From CAYPTY01 sp964413935 (lineage in GTDB: Bacteria > Bacteroidota > Rhodothermia > Balneolales > Balneolaceae): a stretch of 64,000 nucleotides of DNA. The stretch covers positions 124,001-188,000 of the forward strand of contig CAYPTY010000001.1 of NCBI GenBank assembly GCA_964413935.1, given 5' to 3'. This document shows positions 53,899-63,941 of the stretch, in pieces. The notes beneath the pieces were generated by a model, which had not been told where the DNA came from, ran no database searches, and was given only the letters and a program-made list of their open reading frames with translations. The stretch's first letter is position 1, and every line of letters begins with the position of its first letter. The position numbers were made by a program, and so were the translations under genes.

Positions 53899-55512
53899 TT
53901 ATTTCTTGAAGTAATTCTGAAGTTTATTGGTAAACTCGACCGCAATTTCGGAAGTCATATCGATATCATTGCGTTTAAATATATTACGCTGCACATATCC
54001 AGAGGCTTCTTTCCAGGTCTTGATCTGAGAAAGCTCTTCCATGGCTTCATCGTAGGCATATTCAGCACCCAGAAAGAGCTCATCAACAAGCACATCCTTT
54101 TCACTACTCAGATAAGCCTGCAGACCGCTTTCCCCGGATTCACCTCCCGCTGATTTTTCCTCATCCCCCGATTTCTTATCCCCCACAACCATATTGATGT
54201 GGTCGTCTGTCAGGAACTGTTTCCAGACGGGACCTCCTTCCTCTGCATTTTCTTCCTCTGCAATTACTGAACCGGAAGATGTAGAAGCATCGTCATCCAT
54301 GGTGATATCACCCGAATCGCTAACCTCCATCACCACTTCATCATCCTTTTCTTCACTCAGGTATTGCTCATCTTCTTCCAGGCGCTGAAGACTACTGGCT
54401 GCCTGCTGCAGTACAGAACTGATGCTGTCTGATTGTACACCTTCTTTGTGAGACTTCCGATGCTCCGGTTCTATAGCTGACTTTTCAGATTGGCCCGAAA
54501 CGGATTCCTCATCAAGATCATCGTCGTCAGAATCCTGCTTGGTTTTAATTTCCTCAACCAGCTCATCCATCTCCGAATTGGAAAGCACATTCTCCTTCAG
54601 CTTTTCAGCTAGTGTGTCTCCCGGTTTAACATTTTCCTCATTCAGCGGCTGGTATTCGTAATTTCCAAAAAAGCTGTCGATGAGTCCCTGTTCTTTTTCA
54701 TCCACTTGAGAAAGGGTATCCACTTCTCTGTTGATAATCTCCTCATCCTCTTTTGCCTTGCTTTTGAAACGCATCATAATACGCTGGGCATCTTCCGGTG
54801 AGGTCAGGATCTGCACGAATTCTTCCTTGGTGATGGTACCCGTCATATCCTCAAAAAAATCTGCCACTTTATCCATTCTCTTATCCTTATAGAAAATAGC
54901 AAGCAACAGGGTATCCACTTGATTATCATACATCCTGAAAAGCAGGTCCAGTTTCTGCCCCCAGTGAATGGCTGTATAAGTGGAAACCAGCTTTTCATCC
55001 AGATTATGAATCAGAATACTGCATCGTTTGCGGGTAAGAGTATCCAGCGATCGTTTTTTCATGTACAGCGGGATAGCCGAAGCAAAATGCTTATACACGG
55101 TGAGCTGGTTTGTGCGCTCTACCAGCTCGTCATAAGGAAGCTCATCTTCTTCCCCGAAAATAAAATGGGTAAGCTGATTGCGGGGCTGAATAAAAATCGG
55201 GAAAATCTCTTTCACCGAATTATTGATGGCTGTTCGAAGACTTTTTTTGGGGATGCAGGAATTGCTGACAGCCGCTCCTATAAAATCGGCCCAGGCTTTT
55301 CTCATCAGCGGGTGATCCATGTCCAGCCATTTGGAAGATGGAGGTTTCAGGTCCTGAAGGATCTTCAGCTCAACTGAATTTCTGATATGCTCGATAATCT
55401 GCGAGGGAATGCCTGCACTAAGCAGATCTTTTGGGGTAAAACTATCCGGCCCGGAAGTAATTTTACCCATCAGATTGTCTGTGATGCGCTTTATCTCTTT
55501 ATCCAATCCCAT
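53899..55512 (-). CDS. Acidic protein of unknown function
   Basis: 537 residues from ATG 55512 ([10 protein letters not shown]); a TTG 12 codons upstream gives a longer frame. No signal peptide or membrane segment. An N-terminal half (about 1-310) is helical and moderately basic. It is followed by a low-complexity acidic linker (about 310-460, with runs such as [10 protein letters not shown] and [10 protein letters not shown]), and a compact C-terminal region of about 75 residues ([20 protein letters not shown], ending NKLQNYFKK). I do not recognise any domain. It is next to the carboxylase gene (7 bp), so they probably share a promoter. Confidence 0.7.
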   Translation of the reverse strand: MGLDKEIKRITDNLMGKITSGPDSFTPKDLLSAGIPSQIIEHIRNSVELKILQDLKPPSSKWLDMDHPLMRKAWADFIGAAVSNSCIPKKSLRTAINNSVKEIFPIFIQPRNQLTHFIFGEEDELPYDELVERTNQLTVYKHFASAIPLYMKKRSLDTLTRKRCSILIHNLDEKLVSTYTAIHWGQKLDLLFRMYDNQVDTLLLAIFYKDKRMDKVADFFEDMTGTITKEEFVQILTSPEDAQRIMMRFKSKAKEDEEIINREVDTLSQVDEKEQGLIDSFFGNYEYQPLNEENVKPGDTLAEKLKENVLSNSEMDELVEEIKTKQDSDDDDLDEESVSGQSEKSAIEPEHRKSHKEGVQSDSISSVLQQAASSLQRLEEDEQYLSEEKDDEVVMEVSDSGDITMDDDASTSSGSVIAEEENAEEGGPVWKQFLTDDHINMVVGDKKSGDEEKSAGGESGESGLQAYLSSEKDVLVDELFLGAEYAYDEAMEELSQIKTWKEASGYVQRNIFKRNDIDMTSEIAVEFTNKLQNYFKK

Positions 55513-55644
55513 TAATCCGAATATAGAATCTATGCCCCCCGCATACAAACCTTAGCAGGCACAAATGCCCAAAAAATCTATGATTTTTTTGGTAATATGC
55601 TCCAGCTCCAAATCACAGGAAGCCCTAAAATTTTTATATCCTCC

Positions 55645-56262
55645 ATGCTTCAATTACAGGTCCGGAATCTCAGCAAAAAGTACATCGGCAAAGAGGTACT
55701 TGGCGGACTAAATTTTGACTATACGGAAGGTGTGCTTGGAATAGCAGGAAGCAACGGCAGCGGGAAGTCCACCTTATTGAAATGCCTGGCTTTTTTGCTC
55801 AAGCCTTCATCGGGTGAGATTATCTGGAAACGGGATGAAAAGAATCTTGACCGGGAACAGGTAAAGAACGCACTGGGTTTTGCGGCACCTTATATTGAGT
55901 TGTATCCTGAACTCAGTACCGCGGAAAACCTTGAATTCCTGGCCCGGATTTCAGACAGTGACTGGAACAAAGAACAGGAAGCATCCATTGTTGAATCCAC
56001 AGAAACCACGATTTTCCGGGATCAGAGCTATGGAAGCCTTTCATCGGGTCAGCAGCAACGGGTTAAACTGGCAGCTTCCCTGATCAGAAATCCGGATATC
56101 CTGATTCTGGACGAACCGGGAACCAACCTGGATCAAAGTGGTCATCAGATTATTGCGCGAATTGCAGAGGAGCGCAGAAAAAACGGCAGATGCCTTATCA
56201 TCGCTTCCAATAGTGAACAGGAACTTCAACTTTGTGATCAAATTATCACCTTAGGAAATTAA
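55645..56262 (+). CDS. ABC transporter ATP-binding protein, CcmA-like
   Basis: 205 residues from ATG 55645. Walker A GSNGSGKSTLLKCLA is near 38-52, signature YGSLSSGQQQRVKLAAS near 129-145 and Walker B PDILILDEPGTNLDQSG near 149-165. Size and short form resemble CcmA, the heme-exporter ATPase, but no permease gene (ccmB/ccmC) is adjacent, so the transported substrate is uncertain. An in-frame ATG at 55597 would give a longer protein whose first five residues (MLQLQ) repeat those of the chosen start. Confidence 0.82.
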   Translation: MLQLQVRNLSKKYIGKEVLGGLNFDYTEGVLGIAGSNGSGKSTLLKCLAFLLKPSSGEIIWKRDEKNLDREQVKNALGFAAPYIELYPELSTAENLEFLARISDSDWNKEQEASIVESTETTIFRDQSYGSLSSGQQQRVKLAASLIRNPDILILDEPGTNLDQSGHQIIARIAEERRKNGRCLIIASNSEQELQLCDQIITLGN

Positions 56263-56263
56263 T

Positions 56264-57367
56264 ATGTATTCAGACAACGATCGAAAATTAGCCACACTCA
56301 TCCTTGAGCACAGTACACAGTTAAAATCAGGAGAACATGTGATGGTTCAGCTTATCGGACTTAACGGCATTGAGTTGCTCAGAGCCCTGGTTGAACAGAT
56401 TCGCGAAAAAGGGGCGCATCCCTTTATCCAAATTAACGACAGCGAAACCCAGCGCATGCTCATTGAGAAAGGAAATGAAGAATTCTGGAAAAAGCAGGCT
56501 GAGGTAGACCAGCTTCCGCTCATGAAACAGATGGATGTGTTCATTGGAATCCGGGCTTCAGAAAATATTTATGAGAATTCGGCTGCCTCAAAAGAAGCCA
56601 ATAAAGCCTATTCTGAGCAGTTTCTCCGCCCAGTTCACTTTGAGGAAAGAGTGAATAACACCAAATGGTGCATTATGCGTTATCCCTCTCCGGCTTTTGC
56701 GATGAATGCTAAACGGCCTACCCGTGAATTCACCGATTTTTACTATAAAGCCTGCCTCCTGGATTATGCCAAACTTCGGGATGCCATGCTTCCGCTGGAA
56801 AAAAGACTGCGTGCAACCGATATGATTCACCTCAAAGGTGAGGGTACCGACATCAGCTTTTCCGTGAAGGGTCAAAACTGGGTGCCCTGTTTTGGCAGCC
56901 ACAATATCCCGGACGGGGAAATTTTCACATCGCCCGTCCTCGACTCGGTCAACGGTCACATTACCTATGCTCCATCAGTGTATCAGGGCAAGCCTTTTGA
57001 ATTCGTAAAGCTGGAAGTAAAAGATGGGGTGGTTGTGGATTTCGATTCCTCCAATAACGATGCTCTGAAAGATATCCTCGACACCGATGAAGGCGCCCGA
57101 CGATTCGGAGAATTCAGTTTCGGTACCAATCCGGTGATCGAGTCGCCCATGTACGATATTCTCTTTGACGAAAAAATTTATGGATCCAACCACCTTACCC
57201 TGGGTAAAGATTATGAAATTGCCCCGAATGGCAATTCATCCAACATACACTGGGATCTGGTCTGTATTGGAGCCGATGTGTACCTGGATGGTGAGCTCAT
57301 CCGCAAAGGGCGTGAATTTGTAACGGATGATCTGAAAGGACTAAACCCGGATCAGCTGCTGAAATAA
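56264..57367 (+). CDS. M29 family aminopeptidase
   Basis: 367 residues. The family ligands are recognisable: Glu in LKGEGTDISFSVKG near 195-208, NIPDGEIFTSPVLDSVNGHI near 218-237, Glu/His in FGEFSFGTNP near 281-290, and KIYGSNHLTLGKDYEIAPNG near 305-324, with Asp in IHWDLVCIGADVYLDGE near 330-346. M29 enzymes are two-metal exopeptidases of broad specificity working in the cytosol. It starts 1 bp after the ABC gene stop. Confidence 0.9.
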   Translation: MYSDNDRKLATLILEHSTQLKSGEHVMVQLIGLNGIELLRALVEQIREKGAHPFIQINDSETQRMLIEKGNEEFWKKQAEVDQLPLMKQMDVFIGIRASENIYENSAASKEANKAYSEQFLRPVHFEERVNNTKWCIMRYPSPAFAMNAKRPTREFTDFYYKACLLDYAKLRDAMLPLEKRLRATDMIHLKGEGTDISFSVKGQNWVPCFGSHNIPDGEIFTSPVLDSVNGHITYAPSVYQGKPFEFVKLEVKDGVVVDFDSSNNDALKDILDTDEGARRFGEFSFGTNPVIESPMYDILFDEKIYGSNHLTLGKDYEIAPNGNSSNIHWDLVCIGADVYLDGELIRKGREFVTDDLKGLNPDQLLK

Positions 57368-57368
57368 G

Positions 57369-57785
57369 TTGAACAGGCATATCATTCTATATGGCCTTTT
57401 ACTTGCCCTGCTGACGGTTATCCTTCAGTTACTGGATTACTCCAACAGGCTTAAAATGCTTTCCACAGAATGGTATGTTATTCTCATTGCGGTCATTTTT
57501 ACAGGCTGCGGTATCTGGGTGGGATCACTGCTCACCTCGAAAAAGAAAGCTGCCCGGAACTTTGAAGTAAACCGGAAGGCTCTTGATTACCTGCAGATCA
57601 GCGAGCGGGAGCTGGAAGTACTTAGTTTACTGGCTGAGGGACTCAGTAATGATGAAATTGCCGGAAAGCTGTATGTATCCGTGAACACCGTAAAAACGCA
57701 TCTCACCAATCTATATCAGAAGCTGGATGTTAAACGGAGAACACAAGCGGTGAAAAAAGGCAAATCCCTCAAGCTCATCCCCTGA
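57369..57785 (+). CDS. Membrane-anchored LuxR-type HTH regulator
   Basis: 138 residues from TTG 57369, the only available start, 1 bp after the aminopeptidase stop. Two membrane helices (IILYGLLLALLTVILQLL and WYVILIAVIFTGCGIWVGSL) precede a LuxR helix-turn-helix (ISERELEVLSLLAEGLSNDE, then IAGKLYVSVNTVKTHLTNLY). There is no receiver or ligand domain, so it would sense through the membrane part or a partner. The DUF4199 gene follows, a pairing I know from Bacteroidota genomes. A terminator-like hairpin lies between them. Confidence 0.85.
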   Translation: MNRHIILYGLLLALLTVILQLLDYSNRLKMLSTEWYVILIAVIFTGCGIWVGSLLTSKKKAARNFEVNRKALDYLQISERELEVLSLLAEGLSNDEIAGKLYVSVNTVKTHLTNLYQKLDVKRRTQAVKKGKSLKLIP

Positions 57786-57787
57786 TT

Positions 57788-57812
57788 TTTCATCCAAATG
57801 GATGAAATTTTT
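57788..57812 (+). terminator. Hairpin with T run between luxR-like gene and DUF4199
   Basis: TTTCATCC, loop AAAT, GGATGAAA, then TTTTT. It may end transcription or act as an attenuator between the two genes. Confidence 0.75.
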
Positions 57813-57891
57813 AAAATCACCCGAAAGGATGACTGCCGATCCTGCCACATTTTCTACTATTCGTGCAATCATTAACTAATTGGATATTGCC

Positions 57892-58425
57892 ATGCAGAAA
57901 ATTATGCTTACCTACGGACCTATTATCGGGGCCGTCATTATCCTAACGGTCATCATCAGTATGACTGCCACATCCGGTGAGGGAGAAATGTCGACTTCGC
58001 CGCTGATCGGATACCTGATTCAGATCATTGCTTTTTCGGTGATCTTTATCGCAGTTAAAAAATATCGCGACCAGGAACTGGGAGGGGTCATTAAATTCGG
58101 CTCTGCTTTTAAACTGGGACTTGGAATCAGCCTTATCGCAAGTGTGGTATATGTGCTGGTCTGGGAAATTTATCTGAACATCACCGATTTTGCCTTTATA
58201 TCAGATTATGCCGATGCCCTGCTGGAAGAAGGCCGCAGTGAGGGTAAGTCGGCCGAAGAATTAGCCAAACTTGAGGAACAAACCAGTATGGTGGTTCAAA
58301 ATTACCAGAATCCCTTTTTCCGGCTGGCCATCACTCTGACCGAAGTATTTCCAACCGGAATAGTGCTCTCACTGATTGCTGCTCTGGTTTTTCGGTCCAA
58401 GGATAAGAACCACTCAGAAAATTAG
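57892..58425 (+). CDS. DUF4199 membrane protein
   Basis: 177 residues from ATG 57892 (a TTG four codons earlier is less likely). Four hydrophobic segments: ITYG-like LTYGPIIGAVIILTVIISM, YLIQIIAFSVIFIAV, FKLGLGISLIASVVYVLVW and VLSLIAALVFRS. The loop with the segment EEGRSEGKSAEELAKLEEQT is typical of the family. Function unknown; usually found near LuxR-type regulators as here, so a signalling pair is possible. Confidence 0.83.
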   Translation: MQKIMLTYGPIIGAVIILTVIISMTATSGEGEMSTSPLIGYLIQIIAFSVIFIAVKKYRDQELGGVIKFGSAFKLGLGISLIASVVYVLVWEIYLNITDFAFISDYADALLEEGRSEGKSAEELAKLEEQTSMVVQNYQNPFFRLAITLTEVFPTGIVLSLIAALVFRSKDKNHSEN

Positions 58426-58519
58426 AATTTAGGTGGAGTTATTTATGGGAAATGCTTCGGATCTTAATCCCATGACCTGAGCTGAAAACAACAATAATTA
58501 CTTCCTTTGTTTGAACCTC

Positions 58520-58555
58520 AATCCCGGAAGCGGAATGACCTTCGGGATTTTTTTT
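58520..58555 (+). terminator. Intrinsic terminator downstream of DUF4199
   Basis: AATCCCGGAAG and CTTCGGGATT pair with one bulge around CGGAATGAC, then a T run. The rest of the 261-bp gap to the next gene shows a 12-bp TTTCTTAAGAAA palindrome and nothing else clear. Confidence 0.85.
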
Positions 58556-58686
58556 ACCCCAACCTTAAAGAAATCTAACGAAAAACGGCCTTAATGAGGC
58601 TGTTTTGGGCTTTTCTTAAGAAAGATTAAAGTTGCTTTTCTGCTATTCTGCCTAAGTTATGTTCAAAGCAAAACAGCAATACTGTG

Positions 58687-59220
58687 ATGAAAAAACTGAT
58701 ACTTATACTCGCCCTTTCCGTTGGCGCTTTCTTTGGCTGGGAGCATCAGGAAGAACTGATGTATGCGATCGGAACTTTTGATCAGCCGGAAATTGCCAAG
58801 AACGTAAGAAAGCCACTCAGAACACAAAATCTGAAGTGGATGTACCGACAGAATAAGCAGCTGAGTGACCTGAGTGTTAAGGACTCCTACACTGTTGTTT
58901 ATGTAAGCTCATCTGATTGTGAGTCATGCGCTTCACAGCTGAATAAGCTGCAGGCCTTTACAAAAAAACGTTCTGATGTTGTGATCTATAAAGTGACATC
59001 GGAGGTGAATCCTGAAAAAATTAACGAACCGGGTGAACTGATGGATCATCAGACCCGCTACATGAAAGGCGTTTTCGAAGCCTACGAAATGGATAAAACA
59101 CCACATGTAGAAATTTACGGGCCCAAGGGTGAACTGCTGGCCAGCGACAAAGGTGGCTCCAGAAGAGGTTCACGATACTTCAATAAATGGATTGAGGAAG
59201 CCCTGAAGAAACGATTTTGA
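58687..59220 (+). CDS. Thioredoxin-like protein, membrane-tethered or exported
   Basis: 177 residues from ATG 58687. A short hydrophobic N-terminus (LILILALSVGAFFGW) may anchor or export it. A thioredoxin-like fold is suggested by VVYVSSSDCESCASQLNKLQ near 71-90, holding a CxxC pair (Cys-Glu-Ser-Cys), by VVIYKVTSEVNPEKI, and by the cis-proline-like TPHVEIYGPKGELLAS near 138-153. It is probably a periplasmic thiol oxidoreductase; the active-site pair CESC is unusual. A terminator follows. Confidence 0.7.
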   Translation: MKKLILILALSVGAFFGWEHQEELMYAIGTFDQPEIAKNVRKPLRTQNLKWMYRQNKQLSDLSVKDSYTVVYVSSSDCESCASQLNKLQAFTKKRSDVVIYKVTSEVNPEKINEPGELMDHQTRYMKGVFEAYEMDKTPHVEIYGPKGELLASDKGGSRRGSRYFNKWIEEALKKRF

Positions 59221-59261
59221 GACGAGGAGCAAAAGATAAGAAAGCATAAGTACTCAGTATT

Positions 59262-59297
59262 AAAAAAGGTGAGGTTGATTCTTCACCTTTTTTTTTT
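59262..59297 (+). terminator. Intrinsic terminator before the mscS-like gene
   Basis: AAAAAAGGTGA and TCACCTTTTTT form an 11-bp stem around GGTTGATTCT, followed by T's. Confidence 0.9.
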
Positions 59298-59348
59298 GCA
59301 CCTTATCGATGTTCAATCATTTAGACTTCAACTAAAAATTTTTCAGAA

Positions 59349-60170
59349 ATGGAATTCGATTATCAGGGTATTATGGATCAGCTGGTCAGTATTGTAGTGG
59401 AATACGGACCCCGGCTGCTGGGCGCAATTGTTGTTTATATCATCGGTTCATGGGTAATTAAAGGTATTACCCGTGCTTTTGGCATGGCACTGGATCGAAA
59501 ATACGCGGATAATACCCTTTCCCCATTCCTCAAAGGCATGGTACAAACCCTGCTCAGGGTATTGCTGATTATCTCGGTGCTGGGAATGATCGGCATCGAA
59601 ATGACCTCCTTTATTGCCATTCTTGGTGCGGTAGGTCTGGCCGTTGGTATGGCTCTGTCGGGCACCTTGCAAAACTTTGCCGGCAGTGTGATCATTTTGC
59701 TCTTCCGTCCCTACAAAGTGGGGGATTTCATCGATACCCAGGGCTATTCCGGAACCGTCAGAGAGATTCAGATTTTCAACACTGTACTTACCACCCCGGA
59801 TAACAAGACCATCATTCTGCCAAACGGTTCACTTTCCAATTCTTCACTGATCAATTACTCGGCTCAGGAAAACCGTCGTGTTGACTGGACCTTCGGCATG
59901 GGCTACGGCGATAATGCCGACGAAGCCATGGCTCTGCTCAGAAAACTCTGTGATGAAGATGAACGCATCCACAAAGAACCGGAAGTGTTTATCGGCTTGT
60001 CTGAACTTGCCGACAATTCCGTGAATTTTGTGGTTCGTGCCTGGGTTACCGCTTCGGATTTCTGGGATGTGCACTTCGACATGAACAAAAAAGTGTATGA
60101 GGAATTCAACAAAGCCGGACTGAACATTCCTTATCCTCAGATGGATGTTCACCTGCATAAGGCCGACTGA
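59349..60170 (+). CDS. mscS: Small-conductance mechanosensitive channel MscS
   Basis: 273 residues, close to E. coli MscS (286). Three membrane helices (LLGAIVVYIIGSWVIKGI, LLRVLLIISVLGMIGIEM and the pore helix ILGAVGLAVGMALSGTLQNF) precede the beta domain RPYKVGDFIDTQGYSGTVRE and the alpha/beta cage. The glycine/alanine-packed pore helix is the family hallmark. It opens under membrane tension to release solutes on hypo-osmotic shock. Confidence 0.95.
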   Translation: MEFDYQGIMDQLVSIVVEYGPRLLGAIVVYIIGSWVIKGITRAFGMALDRKYADNTLSPFLKGMVQTLLRVLLIISVLGMIGIEMTSFIAILGAVGLAVGMALSGTLQNFAGSVIILLFRPYKVGDFIDTQGYSGTVREIQIFNTVLTTPDNKTIILPNGSLSNSSLINYSAQENRRVDWTFGMGYGDNADEAMALLRKLCDEDERIHKEPEVFIGLSELADNSVNFVVRAWVTASDFWDVHFDMNKKVYEEFNKAGLNIPYPQMDVHLHKAD

Positions 60171-60200
60171 TTCTCTGTCATTCCATTGCTGATAATGTGC

Positions 60201-60247
60201 TATATTTGTGCGGTTTACACGGGGCTGGCTCTCGTCGCACAAATATA
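60201..60247. promoter_or_regulatory. 12-bp perfect inverted repeat before the SbtA-like gene
   Basis: TATATTTGTGCG (60201-60212) and CGCACAAATATA (60236-60247) are exact reverse complements with a 23-bp GC-rich loop. Each arm contains TATATTTG, an exact TAnnTTTG -7 element, so the repeat can be two facing promoters, an operator, or a leader RNA stem. The gene starts 41 bp downstream. Confidence 0.55.
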
Positions 60248-60288
60248 AATTCTGCCGGCAGTACCCATTCATCAACCTCAGCACATTT

Positions 60289-61257
60289 ATGAATTTAGAC
60301 TTACTGATTGAGAATCTGAAGAACCCCGCTCTGCTCTTCTTCGTCCTGGGGCTCATTGCTGTTTATGTTAAAAGCGACCTCAAAATCCCGGATACATCCT
60401 CAAAGTTTATTTCGATGTATCTGCTTTTCAGCATCGGTTTTAATGGCGGTCAGGAACTGGCCCACGAAAAGTTATCGATTGAAATCCTTTGGTTGGTGTT
60501 GCTCGCGATTGTCTCTGCTGTTGTGATTCCTTTTTACACATTTCAGATCCTTCGCCGCAAAATGACGGTATATGATGCCGGTGCCGTGGCAGCTTCCTAT
60601 GGTTCGGTGAGTGCAGTAACCTTTATTACGGCTGTGGCCTATCTGGAATCCATGGAGATGGCCATGAACGGCTATATGGTAGCCATCATGGCCTTGATGG
60701 AATCGCCAGCTATTATTGCAGGCCTCATTCTCATATCCATTCACAATATTGACAAGTCAGAAACCATCAAGAAGAGGCATGCAATAAAGCATTCTCTCAC
60801 CAACGGTAGTGTATTGCTCATTTTGGGCAGTCTTGTAATTGGCTATCTGGCTTCGGATGAACAGGCTGCAGGTATCGAACCTTTCACCACGGATCTCTTC
60901 AAAGGTTTTCTGGCCATTTTCCTGCTTGATATGGGACTGGTCAGTGGTTCCAAAATGCAGTCCCTGATTAACAAAGGATGGTATCCCATCGCCTTTGCCA
61001 TCATTATTCCCATTATCAACGGCTGTGTTTTTGCCGTACTTACCGCTTTTATTTCGGATGACGTAACCAACCGCTTCATGTTTGCGGTGCTGGCTGCATC
61101 AGCCTCCTACATTGCGGTTCCTGCCGCTATGAAAGTAACCGTACCCAAAGCCAATCCCGGTTTATTTCTTCCCATGGCCCTTGCTGTTACTTTCCCGGTC
61201 AACATCACCATCGGTTTGCCTATCTATTTGGGTATTGTACAGAACTTCAATGTCTGA
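60289..61257 (+). CDS. SbtA-type sodium-dependent bicarbonate permease family protein
   Basis: 322 residues from ATG 60289. The frame opens 27 codons earlier, but that part would span the upstream inverted repeat. About ten hydrophobic segments; motifs FSIGFNGGQEL near 47, AASYGSVSAVTFITAVAYLE near 97-116 and FLLDMGLVSGSKMQSL near 210-225 match the SbtA/DUF897 family. Cyanobacterial SbtA imports bicarbonate with sodium; in heterotrophs the substrate may differ, but bicarbonate for carboxylases such as the acyl-CoA carboxylase here would make sense. No PII-like SbtB gene is adjacent. Confidence 0.85.
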   Translation: MNLDLLIENLKNPALLFFVLGLIAVYVKSDLKIPDTSSKFISMYLLFSIGFNGGQELAHEKLSIEILWLVLLAIVSAVVIPFYTFQILRRKMTVYDAGAVAASYGSVSAVTFITAVAYLESMEMAMNGYMVAIMALMESPAIIAGLILISIHNIDKSETIKKRHAIKHSLTNGSVLLILGSLVIGYLASDEQAAGIEPFTTDLFKGFLAIFLLDMGLVSGSKMQSLINKGWYPIAFAIIIPIINGCVFAVLTAFISDDVTNRFMFAVLAASASYIAVPAAMKVTVPKANPGLFLPMALAVTFPVNITIGLPIYLGIVQNFNV

Positions 61258-61260
61258 AAT

Positions 61261-61290
61261 AAAAAAGGCGGTGCTCTGACCGCCTTTTTC
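61261..61290. terminator. Bidirectional terminator between the permease gene and clpB
   Basis: AAAAAGGCGGT and ACCGCCTTTTT form an 11-bp stem around GCTCTG, with A and T runs on both sides, suited to both converging genes. Confidence 0.92.
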
Positions 61291-61313
61291 TGACTTAATT
61301 TTAGGGTTGAAGA

Positions 61314-63941
61314 TTATTCCACCCACTCTACTATGTCCTCAACGACCTCCACAAAGGTAATCTCATCTCCTTTGATGGTGGCTTCGTAATGAATCGGACC
61401 TTCCTTGTCCCGGCTGATGAGTAGTGTCGCCAGTTTATTGGTGATGTTCTGCTGAATAACTCTCTTCAGCGGTCTGGCTCCAAATACGGGATCGTACCCA
61501 CGTTCAGACAGCCAGTCTTTGATCTTCTCGCTTACCGAAAGTTTGATCTCATTTTTTGCCAGCAGCTTATGAACGTGTTTCAGCTGTATATCCACAATTT
61601 CACGGATGTGCTCTTTGCCCAGTGGGTGGAATACGATCACATCATCAATACGATTGAGGAATTCAGGGCGAATCGTAGCCTTCAGCTGATCCATCAGTTT
61701 CATCTGTAGCTCGCGGTATTGCTCTTCATCGATTTCACCTCCGCTTTTCTCCATCTCATTCACAATCATGTGAGATCCGATGTTGGAAGTCATAATGATG
61801 ATGGTATTCTTGAAATCAACGGTAACGCCTTTGTTGTCGGTGAGGCGGCCTTCATCCAGAACCTGCAGAAGTATATTAAACACATCCGGATGTGCTTTTT
61901 CGATTTCATCCAGCAGAATAACCGAATAGGGTTGACGACGGGCAGCTTCGGTAAGCTGACCTCCCTCATCATATCCCACATAGCCCGGAGGTGCACCTAT
62001 CAGCCTGCTCACACTGTGTTTTTCCATGTATTCGCTCATGTCAATGCGGATCATAGCATGTTCGTCATTGAAGAGGAACTCGGCCAGTGAACGGGCCAGC
62101 TCGGTTTTACCCACACCGGTTGAACCCAGAAATATGAAGGAACCGATGGGCTTTGATTCATCCTGAAGTCCGGCTCGGGAACGGCGAACCGCATTGGAAA
62201 CCGCCTCAATAGCCATATCCTGACCGATCACGCGCTTGTGCAGTTCTTCCTCGAGCAGCAATAGTTTCTGACGCTCACTCTGCAGCATGCGGGTTACCGG
62301 GATGCCGGTCCATCGGGAAACGATATCCGCGATATCTTCGGATTCAACTTCCTCTTTCAGCAGGGTCTGCCCCTTCTGCATCTCGGAAATCCTTGTCTTG
62401 GTTTCCTCCAGTTCCTTCTCCAGCTGGGTGATGGTGCCGTATCTAAGCTCGGCAACCTTCTCATAATCTCCGCTTCGCTCTGCCTTATCCGCTTCATTTC
62501 GGGTCGTTTCAATGGCGGATTTCAGCTCCTGCACCTTTTGGATAAGATCACGTTCCTGCTCCCACTGAATGCGCATGCCTTTGCGCTCCTCTTCCAGATC
62601 TGCCAGTTCTTTATCGATGCTGGAAAGTTTTTTCTCATCCTTTTCCCGCTTCAATGCTTCGCGCTCGATTTCCAGCTGTCGGATTTGTCTTTCGATGCTG
62701 TCCAGTTCTTCGGGCAGGGAGTCGATCTGCAGACGCAGTCGTGATGCAGCTTCATCAATCAAATCGATGGCTTTGTCCGGAAGGAATCGATCTGAAATAT
62801 ACCGGTGCGATAATTCCGCAGCCGAAACAATAGCTCCGTCGGTGATTCTCACCCCGTGATGCACTTCATAACGCTCCTGCAGTCCCCTCAGAATGGAAAT
62901 GGTATCCTCCACCGAAGGCTCATTGATCATCACGGTCTGAAGTCGGCGTTCCAGAGCCTTGTCTTTTTCGATGTATTTGCGGTATTCATCCAGTGTGGTC
63001 GCACCTATGGCATGCATTTCGCCGCGGGCCAGGGCCGGCTTCAGGATGTTGGCGGCGTCCATGGCTCCATCTGTGGCACCGGCTCCTACCAGCGTATGGA
63101 TTTCATCAATGAAGAGAATAATCTCTCCTTCTGAATCGGTCACTTCCTTAATTACGGCTTTCAGTCGCTCTTCAAATTCACCACGGAATTTAGTTCCGGC
63201 CACAAGTGCACCCATATCCAGGGCGACGATGCGTTTGGTTTTGAGTCCTTCAGGAACATCACCCCGCACAATTCGGAGTGCCAGTCCTTCGGCAATTGCG
63301 GTTTTACCCACACCGGGTTCTCCGATCAGTACGGGATTGTTTTTGGTTCGCCGGGTCAGAATCTGCATCACCCGACGAATCTCGCCATCGCGGCCAATCA
63401 CCGGATCCAGCTTATTCTTTTCTGCCAGTTCATTCAGGTCCCGGGCGTATTTTTCGAGTGAATTGTAACGGCTTTCAGCGTTTGGATCGTCTACTTTCTG
63501 TCCGCCCCGCACATCATCCAGTATTTTCAGGATGTTACTTTTCTGCGCACCCTGATCCGTCAGGATCTTTGCTGTTTCACTTTTCCCTTCCGATGCAGCA
63601 ATCAAAAGATGTTCTGAGCTGATGTATTCGTCGCCCAGTTCACTCGCCGTTTTCTGTGCCAGGTCAAAGAGGCTTTTGGCATCGGCCGACAAATACTGTC
63701 CGCTAACCGATGCTCCCTGAACTTTGGGCAGTCGTTGCAGCTGTTCATCCAGTTTCTGGCTGATGATCGGAGTATTGGCACCCAGCTTGGCCAGAATGGT
63801 TTGTACGATATTATTCTTATCGCCCAGCAGTGCTTTCAGGATATGCGCCGGTTCCACCGCCTGATTATTGCCGGATGTAGTCAGCTCCAATGCTGCCTGA
63901 ATGGCTTCCTGGGCTTTCAATGTGTATTTATTCAGATTCAT
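61314..63941 (-). CDS. clpB: ATP-dependent disaggregase ClpB
   Basis: 875 residues, full length. It has the Clp N domain (about 1-150), first AAA module with Walker [16 protein letters not shown] near 209-223, the coiled-coil M domain (about 410-530, with [19 protein letters not shown] heptads), second AAA module with [17 protein letters not shown] near 613-629 and [20 protein letters not shown] near 674-693, and a C-terminal D2-small domain. No ClpP-binding IGF-type loop is obvious, as expected for ClpB. With DnaK it resolves protein aggregates after heat stress. The 59 bp upstream within the window show no CIRCE-like repeat. Confidence 0.97.
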   Translation of the reverse strand: MNLNKYTLKAQEAIQAALELTTSGNNQAVEPAHILKALLGDKNNIVQTILAKLGANTPIISQKLDEQLQRLPKVQGASVSGQYLSADAKSLFDLAQKTASELGDEYISSEHLLIAASEGKSETAKILTDQGAQKSNILKILDDVRGGQKVDDPNAESRYNSLEKYARDLNELAEKNKLDPVIGRDGEIRRVMQILTRRTKNNPVLIGEPGVGKTAIAEGLALRIVRGDVPEGLKTKRIVALDMGALVAGTKFRGEFEERLKAVIKEVTDSEGEIILFIDEIHTLVGAGATDGAMDAANILKPALARGEMHAIGATTLDEYRKYIEKDKALERRLQTVMINEPSVEDTISILRGLQERYEVHHGVRITDGAIVSAAELSHRYISDRFLPDKAIDLIDEAASRLRLQIDSLPEELDSIERQIRQLEIEREALKREKDEKKLSSIDKELADLEEERKGMRIQWEQERDLIQKVQELKSAIETTRNEADKAERSGDYEKVAELRYGTITQLEKELEETKTRISEMQKGQTLLKEEVESEDIADIVSRWTGIPVTRMLQSERQKLLLLEEELHKRVIGQDMAIEAVSNAVRRSRAGLQDESKPIGSFIFLGSTGVGKTELARSLAEFLFNDEHAMIRIDMSEYMEKHSVSRLIGAPPGYVGYDEGGQLTEAARRQPYSVILLDEIEKAHPDVFNILLQVLDEGRLTDNKGVTVDFKNTIIIMTSNIGSHMIVNEMEKSGGEIDEEQYRELQMKLMDQLKATIRPEFLNRIDDVIVFHPLGKEHIREIVDIQLKHVHKLLAKNEIKLSVSEKIKDWLSERGYDPVFGARPLKRVIQQNITNKLATLLISRDKEGPIHYEATIKGDEITFVEVVEDIVEWVE

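Noticed and set aside
60201..60288. Known riboswitch class in the permease leader
   Set aside because: No conserved core of a riboswitch class I know is visible; kept only as an inverted repeat of unknown role.
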